The notes beneath the pieces are model-generated. The model was given only the letters and a program-made list of their open reading frames with translations, had not been told where the DNA came from and ran no database searches. A program made the translations under genes and the position numbers. From Tetradesmus obliquus (lineage: Eukaryota > Chlorophyta > Chlorophyceae > Sphaeropleales > Scenedesmaceae), in assembly GCA_030272155.1 (NCBI GenBank), contig CP126191.1, forward strand, positions 8,640,501 through 8,704,500: a stretch of DNA of 64,000 bases. Reading direction: 5' to 3'. Shown here piece after piece: positions 34,266 to 46,588 of this stretch (position 1 is the stretch's first letter; each line of letters starts with the position of its first letter).

Positions 34266-36947
34266 CAGCGCAGCAGCAGCAGCAGCGGCGGCGGCGGCCA
34301 AGGGTGTGGCGTGGGCTGGACGGCAGGCTCGATGACGCCGCAATGTTGCTGCGCTGCAGGAGGTGGCGGGGTTGCAGGATGCAGCACGCATCTTGCCCGT
34401 TTAGCGTGCAAGCTTGCCGCGCGTGTCACAGAGGACTGGTTACTATTGTCGGATTTCTGCTGAGTTTTTCCCCCTGTGCAAAGCACGCATGTGCATGCCG
34501 CTGGTGTCTGAGATGGCGTGTGCTGTCAGGGCACGCATGTGCTGATTATGAAGCACGCATTGATGTACACGGTTGTACAAAGTGCAAGACCTGGTGCGCA
34601 GTGAGCTGTTTCTGCTCGCCCGGTGAATCTGGGCCCTTGTGGGTGTAAAAGGACAAACATTTGCGGCTCCAGGATCTCAAAGGACCGGATCCGGATGGTG
34701 AATGCATAGCTGCGCGCAGATTCAAGCAATGCTGGTACCGGGTGTACTTCTGAAGGAATTACTTGACTGCGTGCATCTAATGGCTGTTTAATCTGCGCAC
34801 GGCGTGGCCTGGTGATTTGAGGGGTGTGTAACAGCAATACAATTGTCTGTGTTGAAGGATGTCTGACGTTGCAGTCCAATCATAAGTCAGTGTGACAAGT
34901 GTGTCACTTTTAACATTGTACAGTGTTGTTTCGGGTAGAGCGTTACAGTTCCGAACTGTTGGCAACTGTGCATCAGTACGCGAGTCAGTTGAATGACACC
35001 CACGCACGCACACGCACAGAGTTTCCACTCCTTACAACATCAGAAGCACCACACGGTGCCGCTAAATCAACAGCATACCCCTGTGGCAGTACACTACATA
35101 CCAGCCCGTCAACAACCTGCAGTCCCGTTTTGCATGGCCCCGGGGGCGACGCTGCTTGCCACGATAACCTTTGCCTCTGCAGCACTCACATTGAGAGTGT
35201 TCAAAGCTTGCCGGCAAGCTAAATGAAACTGCACTACGTTGTACGGCAGCAGTGCAGCTCCATGTGCTGAGCGGCGCGGCAGCTGCCGCAGAAGCAGCGC
35301 CCAACATACACACACCAAGCAGCAGGCTCTTCGCGAGTGTGACAGCTAGCAGACATGTTGCCGTGTTCTCACATTTTGGAAGTTACAAGAGTAACCTCGC
35401 CCGTTGGGGAGCCAATGACAGGCTCATTGGGCTCTCACCGTGCAGGCTGAGCCTCTGCAGCAACCAGCCACCACCGTGTCTGTGACAGACAGACGAGCCT
35501 ATCAACACAGCCAAGAAAGCGCCACAACAACATGCTGACAACCACTGCATCCAGATGTGTGCTGCAAGCAATCACGAGGACAGAAACTAGGATAAGCGCT
35601 GACGCCACGTCTGTGCCGCAGCAGCGACAGCAGTTCCCGCCACGGTCGTCGTAGCAGCAGCAGCAGGACCAGCATGCCTTGCTGCTGTTTCTGTTTTCTC
35701 ACAGGTGCTGCAGCTCTGCAAACATGCCCACGGATGCAGACAACATCATCTACGATAGTTTCATCCCCCACCCTCTACAACAGACATACCAAGGCAGCTG
35801 CCCACAGCAAGACTATAAAACAGCAGAGGCTGGCAGGGAACCAGCGACGCGTGACAAAACAAGGCAGCGCTAGGGGCACGGCATGACCAGCAGTACATGC
35901 GTGTAGCGCTTACCGCACACCAAAGCCATGCAAACACAGGAGCAATCCATATGGGCAGCAGCCTTACACATGCATGTGCCTAATCTGCAGAAACTCTCCT
36001 GATGCCACACCTCTAGGGACCCTAAACAGGGGCCTTTCGTGCACAAGAGGAATGGAACGATCAGCTCTCAGCCGAAGCAATGCCGGCAACAAATGGCACC
36101 CGTAAGTTCAAGTTGGCTTTCCACAAAGACCACAGTCAGAGCTAGATTTCTGCACAATCTTCAGCAGTGCAGACCAGTGCCCGGTAGTCAAGCGGCTCAC
36201 TGACAGATCTATGGTGCTGCTTCTCTGCTGGCAAGTGGGCACACATCAACCAGCCAGGGTCAATCATCTGCGTGTTTGTAGCTGCTACTGTTGTCAGCAT
36301 CTGCACATAGTGCTCAGCTGGATCACACTTGTTCAAAAGCTTCTGCTCAACTCCACAGCACGCTTGATCTGAATGACACGGATTTCAGTACGCCAGGAAT
36401 GCAACTAAAGAAAACCAGAATGAATGACACAAAAACGTTGGCACCCGCATGGCTCAGCTCAACATCAGTCACTAGAAGCTGGGCTGTGCCGTAGGCCCGC
36501 AAACAACCGTGCAGCCAGACGGCGTGCTACAGCAGCTGCAGTGACAGTCTGGAACAGGGGTTGCCGCTGGCCTGGGCTGAGCCGACTGCCAGGCCCCTGC
36601 TGCACCGTTTGCGCTACCGCAGAAAAAAGTTTGCAAGCCTGGCGTGTGCCTGGGCAGCTGCGGCTGCTGCACGGCCTGGCGCAGCTGCTCCCGCCCCGGC
36701 CGGGAGACATCACGCTGCGTGCCGCTCCGCAGAGAGTATCTGCAGCCTTCCGCAGCATACAGTGCAGCCAGGTATCTCATCCCGTATGGACAGCCCTGCT
36801 CGGCACACACCAGCTGGTGCTGCGAGCTCACAGCAGTACTTCAGCCGGCAGCGCTGCGCTGCGCTGCAGGCGCCGCAGCTCCTGCGAGCTCCGCACGCCC
36901 TGCGCAGCAGCAGCAGCCGCCGCCGCGACGTAGCACGCTTCTCTCTT
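34266..36947. other. Convergent intergenic region
   Basis: No gene is recognised between the Nudix stop (+) and the kinase stop (-). TGTAA at 34644-34648 fits the Nudix 3' end. The part at about 36480-36940 is GC-rich and open in several frames. It may be 3' UTR of the kinase or hold one more C-terminal exon (36828-36899; see findings). Confidence 0.45.
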
Positions 36948-38642
36948 TCACTTCTTCACCCTGCGCACTGCCGCCATCATCTCCTCAAGCTCTCCCACCA
37001 GCTCCCTGCTGCTGGGCCTGGCTGCTGACTCAGCGCGCCAGCAGCGCTGCATCAGCGCAGACCAGCCAGGCGCCGGCTCAGGCGGTGCCGCCGCATCGCC
37101 CCACTCGGCACTGCCAGGCACTGCCAGTGACAGGCCGCCGTGTGTTGTCAGCTGGTGCAGCAGCGCGTGGATATGCACGCCTGCAAAGGGCTCCTGCATG
37201 GCCCACAACTCCCACATGATGACGCCAAAGGAATACACGTCGGCCTGCAGGCAGCGCAGCATGCATGTGCACACATGGAACACAAAATGGTGAGCCCGCA
37301 GGCGCTTTCAATGTCAATGGAATTTCAAATGCAAAAGGATGAGCTCGCAGGCGCCGCAAGAAGCTTGCTGAGCCGATATGTGGGTGGGCACTGAGAGTAG
37401 CCTGTTTACCGCACTGTGCAGAACTGTACGCAATGCCACATGCATATATGCAGCCACGCCACCACTTCCAGTGCACGCCTGTTGTCACGGCATACGCCAG
37501 GTGCATGGCTGCTGATCAACACTCTGCTTATCAACAGTCTGTAACATGTCGGTGCCTTACCGCCTCAGTGACGTTGCCTGGGCTCTTGATTATTTCTGGT
37601 GCGATCCAAGGCAGCGTGCCCCGCATGGAATCTACCCCTGCAGCACAACACGACAAAAATGCAATATGCTTAGTAACAAGGCAGGCGCTAGCCAACCCAT
37701 TTGAGCACAGAATTTGCTGATTGTCCTTATACAGCGCTGTTGCTGCTGCAGAGCATCAAGCCACGTCAGTGCAAGGGGGAGCAGCAGCACGCTTGCACAC
37801 AACTGACAACTAGATGAGACAACACCTCACGCAGCACCACCACTCATGCACCTCAGCGGCTGCTGCACATACATTTGACTCCGACACAGCAGAGTTGGCT
37901 TGTGAGTGAAAGCTAAGCACAGGCCTGCAGGCCACCTCTCACACGCATCCACCGCAAGGCTTCTACTGAGCGCCATGTCCACAAGCAGAGACTGCACCTG
38001 TCACGTAGGTCTGGTAGCGCCGCTTGCTCAGGCCAAAGTCGGCCACCTTCACCGTAGGCGTGCGGTCCCTGCAATGAATGAAGCACGCAGCGCATCACAA
38101 GTCAGGCGCCGCGCACATATTGCCAGTGCGGAGTGCGGAACTTGCAGGTAAGCCTAGCGTTGTATTCGGCTCCTTACAACGTGCTGCAGCCTGCTCATTT
38201 GCAAGCTAGCTAGGCCGGCAGCAAGAAGAAGGGCAGCTGCAAACTGCATACCGTCAGCTGCTAGCGGCAGCTGTAACAAGCAGGTCGAGGCACTCAAACA
38301 TGCGGCAGCGCCAGGCGGCAGACATATTAAATATGCGGCAGCGCCAGGCGGCAGCCTTTTCAAACAAAGCGCCAGGTGGCAGCCTTTTCAAAAAGAAAAA
38401 CAAAAGCGCCAGGCGGCAGCCTCATGAAACATGCGGCAGCGCCAGGCGGCAGCCTTTTCAAAAAAAGCGCCAGGCGGCAGCCTTTTCAAAAAGAAAAACA
38501 AAAGCGCCAGGCGGCAGCCTTTTCAAACATGCGGCAGCGCCTGGCGGCAGCCAGCACGCAGCGCACCTGATGGTGAACAGCAGGTTTGCGCTTTTGAGGT
38601 CAAAGTGTACCACATGCTTGCTGTGGAGGTAGGACAGCCCCT

Positions 38643-38682
<40 letters not shown>

Positions 38683-39256
38683 AGCCGCGTTAGGCAGCCA
38701 CTTACATGCAAGATGCACACAAAGAGTGCCTTGCAAAGCCAGCAGCAGACAAGCGGCATTCCAAAAGCTTCATCACATCTGGGCGCCAGAGGCAGTCGCC
38801 GCTGCCTAGTGCGCCCTGAGTGCAGCTCGAGCACTGCACATGCACAAGATTTGAACACACAGCAGGCGTGTAGGCTGCTCGGCGCAGCTGCCGCACAGCA
38901 GAACTGCAGACTGCACACTCACCCGTGCTGTGTCCAGCAGCACCTTCACCTTGGCCATGCCGCTTTTCAGCCACTCAGCCCCGCTGCTAATGCAGCTCTG
39001 CAGTGAGCCTGCAGACAGGTACTCACACACCACTGCAGGCCCCTGCACAGCATCACCCGGCCGGATCCCGCCTGGCCCTGCTGCTGCTGAGTCAGCGGCG
39101 GCTGCGTCATCCCTGCCGCCGATTACTATCCCGGTGAGGCTGACGATGTCACTCGGCGGCAGCACCACGCCGATTGCAGACATGACATGCGGGTGGCGCA
39201 TGCTGGCCATGGTGGCTGCCTCCTGCAGCAGCTCAGCAGCCGGGCCTGCTGCACGC

Positions 39257-39287
<31 letters not shown>

Positions 39288-39762
39288 CCAGCAGCGAGGG
39301 CGAGAGGCACTTGACTGCCACATCGGTGCCGTGCCATTTGCAGAGGTACACCTCCCCAAAAGCACCTCCACCAACGTACCTGCGGCAGGCAGCAGCATCA
39401 TTGGCGGGGCCGTCACGCAGCGACGAGGAGCAGCAGGCCTGCCCAACGCAACTGCGCTGCTGTTGCAGCTGTGCGGGGCTGGACACACGCTGCAATGCAC
39501 GCTCAGTACCGCGCTGCGCCATTGAGCAAGCCGTCCTTTGCACTTGTGTCAAGTGACACAGCAACTGTTGTCTGGCTGCGTCCCGCTCACGCTGCACTTG
39601 TGGCAGCATCTGTGCGTGTTCATTTGCTGCTGCAGCTGCAGAGCTGGCATGGTGCCCTGGTTGAAGCCAACGCTTTGATGCTGCTTCGCGCTCTTACTCA
39701 CCGCACCACGCGCAGCTCATGAGGCATGATGAGCTCCACTTGGCCCTGCCAGCAGCAGCAGC

Positions 39763-39796
<34 letters not shown>

Positions 39797-40234
39797 GCAG
39801 CGATCACATCAGCAATTGTAGCAGCAACACCGAGCAGAGCAAGTGCGCTGAGACAGCCACAACTGCAGCAGCAACAGCACGTTGCCAGCAGCAGCACGTC
39901 ATACGCAGCATCAACAGGCTATGATGGGTGTGGCCAGCACATGGTGTTTCTTGTCCTCTTGGTCACGTTCGAAAGCAAAGGCACATGTGCTGCTGCTGTT
40001 GGCCATTCACGCGGCATGCTGCTCGCAGCAAATGTTCTGGCTGGTGTCGACACTGCATGTGCACATTTATGGGCACTGCCTGCCCTTCAAGCCATAGATG
40101 CAAACGGGGCAACATGATGCAACATGCATCAGGCTGTCACATGGCGCGCTGCGCAGCGTGATTGTAACGCGTACGCCAGGAATCGAAGGCGCACCTGGAG
40201 TTGCTTCACAAGCTGCTTCAGCTCAGTATCAACC

Positions 40235-40270
<36 letters not shown>

Positions 40271-40949
40271 TGGTCTCTGCTGCTGCTCTGCACCTCCCCG
40301 ACTACCTGCTTGCCTGCTGCTCTCTCTGCTGCCATGGCAGCAAGCACCGCCGCCACCTCTGGGTCGGCCTGCAGCGCATCTGTCATCTCAAAGCACGTCG
40401 CAAACTGCTCCGAGGAGTCCTCACCAAAGCCTGCAGCGCTGTCACCCTCAGGAGCTGCGGCCTGTACACTGTGCACGTTGAGCCACGGCTGCAGCACCTG
40501 CTGCTGCTGCTGCTGCTGCTGCTGATGCTTTGCAAGCAAGGAGCTGCACATCGGCACCAGCACATGTGCATCTACAGAGCCGCATGAAGCAGCCAAGTCA
40601 TCCTTATTCAAGGTGCTCAGCGGCGCTGCTGCTGCCATGCCTGATGCTGTGCACGCGCCAGCAGCCGCAGCGCCGGCAGCAGCAGCAGCAGCAATGACAG
40701 CAAAACCAGAGCCGGAGCCGCTGAGCGAGCCGGGCGTTGCCGGCTGCAGGTTCCGGTGTCCGCCGCTGCTGCTTGCGCCGCTGCTGTGGGCGCTGCCGGC
40801 TGCAGCATCCACATACAGCTGCAGCCGCGCAGTCCCATTGCTGCTGGATGCTATGAACTCTTCCCATTCCTCCCACATGTTGTCTAGGTCTTCGCTGCAT
40901 GCCAGGTCGATCAGCGAGCCTGCCATGCCTGGCAGCGCATACTTGACCT

Positions 40950-40991
<42 letters not shown>

Positions 40992-42068
40992 AGCAAGTGA
41001 AGCTTGGGCACCAACTTGTTCTGCCAGTCTGTGCACGCTGAGTGACTGGCAGTCGCACAGAATGCATGCAGCCAGCGCCCGTGTGTGCTGCCAGCGCAGC
41101 CGGCGCCACGGCATTGTGTTGTGGGCCAGCTTTCAATGCGCTGCATGCTGGCACATTGAACGAGCACCACTACATGCTGTGAGGGCACTTGGTGTCAACA
41201 GACTGGTACAGATGCAGCCCTCTCTTGCCAGCCATGCATACAGCCATGATTGAAACCATACATGCAGCATGCAAGCCATAGATTACCACATCAGCTGCTT
41301 TCCAGCTGAGCTCAACCTCAACACAAGCTTACGCAGCAACATGATCCTACAGGGCTCACCTGAACCTGGCCAAACCCTGAGCCAGCCGCGTCTGCCCTGC
41401 TGCTCAACAGACCTAGCAGCTCCTCAAAAGCAGCAGCGCGCGGCAACACCACCACCTTCTGCGCCCCACCCGCATACTCCCACGCCCCAGAAGCACCGGC
41501 GCGCCTGAACGAGCCGCCAACTGTTACTACTGCGCGGACCTTGCTGTTGGCGGCCGCCGAGCCACTGTCAGAAGGCATGCGCCGGGCTAAGATGTGCATG
41601 GCAGGATCAGCGCCGAGAGACGACCGATGCAGCTGTTGCAAGGTGCTATGAACAAGCTCCTGCTGTTGGTGCTGCGAGTGCGTGCTGCAGCTGCTGATGC
41701 TGTTGCTGCGTTGCTGCTGCTGCAGTGTCCAGGCTTCGCTGCTGCGGCGGCTGAGGTTGCTGCTACTGCTGCTGCCAGAATTTAGCAGATGCTGCTGGAT
41801 TGGCATCTGCATGTCGTGGTGCGGCTGCAGTTGATGGGTGTGCTGTGGACACTGCTGCTGCTGCTGCAGTGGCGCAGCAAAACTGCTGCTGAGCCTGCCT
41901 CCCGCAGCTGCTGCTGCATGTTGATAGGCGCCCTGCACTCCTCTGGCAGGGCTGTAGGAGGGCACTGCTGCGAGCCCAGCAGCTGCTGCAGCATGCTGCT
42001 GCTGCCCCTTGTCATACGCAAGATGCTCTGTGTAGATCAAAGACATGCGGCGGCTTCGGCGGCGGCTG

Positions 42069-42099
<31 letters not shown>

Positions 42100-43233
42100 C
42101 TGATGTGTCGTCTGCAGCAGCATCTGAGTCTGCCGCCAGCCAGCTGCTGCTGCAAAAGCCATCCTGAGTCAATCGAACTGGCACAGCAGAGGACAGCTCA
42201 GGTATCCAGAAGTCACATTCCTGCAAGCAGCAGTTGAAGCGCTTCAATGTTGTCCGGATGACATGCCCTTGCAGGACGGGTGTGGCTGCATGGGAGTGTC
42301 AGCAGGGGCTAGCCGAACCAAGCCTGACCAATGAATGGCATGCTGTTTTTATGCGCAGCAAGCAGTCCGCCTGCACAGCAGCAGGCGATGCAGATAAAAC
42401 GGCAACAACTCCGCGCATAGCAGGCGCACCTGTGCTACTTCTTGCAGGATTCCCACCGCAGTGGTGAAGTCAACATCCTTTTCTTGCTGCACAAGCTCCA
42501 GCACGCAGCAGGGCAGCTGCTGCTGCTGCTGTTGCGCGTCATGCACAGCCAGCACCAAGCTGCTGTGCACGTTTGCTAGCCGAGCTGCCGCTTGCCGGTC
42601 AAAGTAACCAGCAGCGTCATCTGTCTTGCTGCCGCTGCTGCTGCAGGAGCCAGGTTGCAGGTTGGCATACACGCGGGTGATGGGACAAGCGGCATTCAAG
42701 CCAGGCCCATCGCACAGCGGCTGGTATTTGCCTGCGGTGGTGCTCGTTGCACAGCGATGCAGTGAGTGATGTAGCGGGGAGTGATGCTAGATGCAGCGTC
42801 AGCAGAAGCAGTAGGGGACAGAAGGGCGACAACAGCTGGCTCTGCTGTGGCGGGTGGAAGCCCACTGCACCCACCAGAGTAGTATCTGTACAGAGTCAGC
42901 GCGTCAGCACTGCCAAGGATGGCGAACGGGAAGCCCTGTGTCGTCAGCCGGACACCCCCAGGAGTGTCTTGAGGCACCCATACCTGCAGAAATGGGTGCA
43001 CAGACTGTCAGCTGGACAACGCTGCAGCCGGCCCTGCCCAGTATGACAGGTACGGATGTAGGTTTTACAGTGCGCCAAGTGCGTGCTGGACGCCGGTGCC
43101 CTGGTTTGTTGCGGGTTCGCACAAGGTCGGAAACACGCACCTGGCAAAGCGCCCCAGTTTCTCCTGCCTGGGATGTGTGAGATTGAAACTTATACGCAAA
43201 GCTGTTACAGAAGCGATCAAGGCGCTCGCGCAT
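36948..43233 (-). CDS. Raf-like protein kinase with NLP-type GAF-like region and PB1 domain
   Basis: Eleven exons (43141-43233, 42875-42983, 42430-42731, 41360-42220, 40195-40947, 39702-39745, 38923-39379, 38567-38640, 37998-38068, 37561-37637, 36948-37244) sum exactly to 1045 residues. Residues 1-170 resemble the GAF-like region of NIN-like proteins: QVWVPQDTPGGVRLTTQGFPF, then CCVLELVQQEKDVDF. A PB1 domain spans about 395-501 (KVRAVVTVGGSF, WEYAGGAQKVVVLP, ALPGMAGSLIDLACSEDL). The kinase spans about 721-1035: GGGAFGEVY, VAVK, HFDLKSANLL, DFGLSKR, GTLPWIAPEII, DVYSFGVIMWEL and RPSS. All catalytic residues are present, so it should be an active Ser/Thr/Tyr kinase of the TKL class, likely in MAPKKK-type signalling. 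Exons 4-5 add Gln, Ala and Ser tracts. I see no RWP-RK motif. The GAF-like assignment is less sure than PB1 or kinase. Confidence 0.85.
38299..38552. repeat. Minisatellite in kinase intron
   Basis: About ten copies of GCGCCAGGCGGCAGCC joined by TTTTCAAA, AAGAAAAACAAA or AACATGCGGCA linkers, in the intron between the HFDLK exon and the DFG exon. Open frames across it are repeat artefacts. Confidence 0.9.
38641..38679 (-). repeat. (CTG)n acceptor tract before the HFDLK exon
   Basis: On the minus strand about 12 CTG units run straight into CAG and the exon that starts at 38640. A similar run, 40948-40990, forms the acceptor of the PB1 exon at 40947. Confidence 0.93.
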
Positions 43234-43504
43234 GCTGTAGAGGCGGCAGGTTTGCGATGAGGATTAGGGCCGCATTGAACACGGAGCAAGGAGGAGCAAT
43301 ACATATAGCATACAGCTGAAAGCTTGATATAACACCTCATGCATGCCATACCCATCATGCTTTCTGCAGTGAAAAGTCGACAGGCCTAGGGTCCAGCGGT
43401 ACCTTCACGGCGTGTGAGCATGCATACAAGGCCAAAATGCATACATATCAATAATAGTACAACCAATGGTGTATTTGTGCCATCCTGTACGGAAACGTTC
43501 ATGA

Positions 43505-43690
43505 GTGTGACCGGAGGAGTACCGTCATACACTATGGTCAAGGCCCATCCACAACACATCCACAAATCGTCCACATCAGGTCATCCATAGTGCCATCCAC
43601 AGCGGACTACGGCCATCCACAAGCCATCCTCATCCGTCTGGGTCCACACGGCGTGTGGATGAACTTCGCACACTTGTGGATGAAGATGTG
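43505..43690. repeat. CATCCAC-rich degenerate repeat
   Basis: CATCCACA, its variants and, near the end, the complement TGTGGATG recur about ten times in 185 bases, with both orientations present. Confidence 0.7.
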
Positions 43691-45482
43691 GATAGCGTAA
43701 ACCAGCCTCGAATCACTGATTAAACATGTTACATACTGATATATAACAATAATCGATAACTTCCCGTCGCGCTGGCGCCGGGTACGCGAGCACAGCGTGC
43801 AGCAGCAGAAGCAGCAGCAGGTAACAAAGCTTGCAAGGCCAAGTCACTGCTGCTCCTGCTGCACCTTGGGTACTAGGCCACAAGTACACAAACACTCACA
43901 AGAATGTCGCAATATGTGCTATGTCCCCTGCAATGCAACGCCATGCTGTGACGTGCCACATGCAACCTGGACCATTGTGTTCCGTCTGATACTGCTCAGT
44001 CAGTGGCATGCTGCTTGCCACTCCAGCAACCCGTCTTGCTGTGTCAGGCCCTGATCTGCTGTTGAACCGTGCACACATAGCTTGCACCTTGGTGACCTGC
44101 ACAACAGCTTGCACCGCACTGGGCAAGTCAGTCGCAGTCGCAGTCGCAGTAGCAGCAGCAGCAGCAGCAACAACAAAGGCAGCAAAGTGGTTTAGGAATT
44201 TGTGTTGTACGTGCAACTGCTACAGCAGCGCTGCTGCTGCCAAGACCACATGCAGGAACCGTACAACTTCGTCATTTTACATGCAAAGTGCGGCACTGCT
44301 TCTTGAAGGAGTGGCCGGCTGCTGCTGCTGCTGCTGCTGCTTCTCAGCATAGAAGCACTGGCATATCAAGACCCCACACAACATGTGGCGCAAGTCTGAC
44401 GCTGCTACTGCTGCGGAGGTGATCTGACACTAGGCGCGCATCCGATCTGTGTTGCGCTGCAAAACCCTGGATGGCGCCCTGCATGCTCAACCTTGCACGT
44501 ACCTGTCAACAAGTTCCAGACTGTTGTTGACAGTTAGGTTGTTGTGCGCGAGTAAGCCGTCGCGCTGCAGGCTGCTTGCCTGCATACAGCTCGATGCACT
44601 GGACGAACCTGCAGCAGACCATCACGTGTGGTGAGTGCTGTGCAAACGGCAGCTGCTACTGCATTGACGCATGCAGGCACCCGGTGGTGCGACCCAAGCC
44701 ATCAACATGCATCACAGGCACTGCTGCTGCTTCTGCTGCTAGTGTTACCGTGGTGCCGCGCGCATGCAGGGCAGCCGCTGCAGCCGATAGTGCCATCACA
44801 TGCTACTGCAGCCACTGCCAGCTGTTGGCGTTGCTGTGAACTGCCTCTGGGGTCATGTAGCTGTCGCTGAACGTGTGCTTCTGCTGTGCACCTGGGAGCA
44901 GATCTTCTCACCTGGTATCAAGCTGTTGCAGCCGCTGAGTGTGCTTTTGTTGCTTGAGATTAATGGCGCAGCTTCACTACATGGCATCCAATTCAGGAAA
45001 TGTAGCCGTGGCAGCCTGTGCGCAGCGCAGCACAATACTCACCAGGAGCAAGACACGGTGAACAGATATGTGCTTGTGTTTTGCACAAGCCAACTGTTCT
45101 GTGTTGAATTGTTCACAAATGCGATTTGTCAAGCCATGCATGCGCAACAACATACATGTGACATGATGCATGTTCAGTGTGCTACACAGCACTGCTTCAT
45201 TTGCGCTACCGTGAGAAAGCTGTTGCGGGCTAAGCGTTGGCCGCACGACGTAATTGCACAAAAATACCGCTGACTGCCTGCAGGACAAGATGCACATGCG
45301 TGCATATGGACTGCAGTCCGCTGCTGTGCTCACGTCAGCTGCTGATGTCACCACCGGCCTAGTGGCTTGCACAGCTTGCTCACCTGCTGTCTGCTGCTGT
45401 ATGTTTGGTGCAATAGCAGATCCAGCGTCCAGGATTTACCGCCTGCACATGTGTCCCTTGGCGTGCATGTATGTTGTGCATG

Positions 45483-45514
<32 letters not shown>

Positions 45515-46470
45515 GCAACTCCTGCTGCATCAACTGGCACTAGTGTGGTCGACGCTGCAGTAGCGCTGCCAGCACCATTGAGTATGTGGATTTAGTAACG
45601 AATGAAGCAGGCGCACGACAGTGATCGGCCCAGGATCAATCACAACAGCCATGGTTGCTGTTGGCAGCAGCACTGATGATCTGGCGGATCCTGAGCTGGT
45701 CACTTGCAGTGCGCCTGTTGTGTTCAATGCAGTCGCTTCGATGTAAAATTTGGAAGATGTCGTCATCGTTCGCTTGTGAAAGCAGCCCGGCAGGTACGCT
45801 GCATTGGCTCACGATGCTGTATACGCAGGCGTTAATCAGGCGCAGTTGAAAGCACGTCCATTGGAGTCACAGCTTCGATTCCATTTGTCAGTGAGCTTGC
45901 ATCAGCCATGGGGTGCTCCGCACCAGGCTGGGCTGTCAGTACCAAACCCAGATGTTTGAACAGTTGTTAGGAGCGCGACCAATGCTGTCGGGCGCGCTCC
46001 TTCTATCAAACCGTTTGATTAGAACGTACAATTTCAATGGCTATCCATTTTGTGCTGGCAGCGAGATGTGCCATCGGCACACCAAGTGCTTCAGCCCAGT
46101 CCTGCAGGGATGCAAGGGAACTGCAGTAGTACAACAACCACAGCTAAACAAAAAATAATTATGGGAAACTAGCATAGTATGCCTTCACCGTGCATGTGTC
46201 CTGCCAGGCCTGCACCTGCACCTGACATCTGGGGGGCTTCTGCAGCACAACTGTTGCTGCTGCACAGGTGTGCTGTCCTTGTATAACCATAGCATGCACA
46301 TAAAAACTCATCTACGGCATCAGTTACAGGTTCTGTGAGCAGCCACTGAACAGTCATCCACAGCAGCATGCTGTGGATGCACCAGTCAGGCGCTGTGGAC
46401 GACTTGAGGATGGTTTGTGGATCAGGCTTGGCCATAGTGCTTCAAGGACCAAGGCTTGGTGGGTCTCGGA

Positions 46471-46588
46471 CGACCAAGCCTTGACCGAGCTGACAAGGCT
46501 TGTCATGATCAATGCTTGATTACTAGCCCTGGCGTGTGCGCTTATCAATGCTTGGTTCATAAGCCTTGTCAACAAAGCCTTGGTCGTG
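46471..46588. repeat. Imperfect inverted repeat, about 45-bp arms
   Basis: The left arm (about 46471-46518, CGACCAAGCCTTGACC, GACAAGGCTTGTC, ATCAATGCTTG) pairs with the right arm (about 46544-46588, CAATGCTTGG, AAGCCTTGTC, AAGCCTTGGTCG) around a loop of some 25 bases. Short perfect palindromes such as ACCAAGGCTTGGT (46448-46460) flank it. Confidence 0.7.

Noticed and set aside
36424-37219. Long overlapping plus-strand open frames
   Set aside because: They lie opposite the kinase C-terminal exon and its GC-rich flank. The minus frame has clear kinase homology, so these are shadows.
38806-39609. Extension of the kinase Gly-loop exon upstream to about 39609
   Set aside because: The open frame continues, but the acceptor at 39380 joins in phase to the exon at 39702-39745 and restores a normal TKL start, so the rest is intron.
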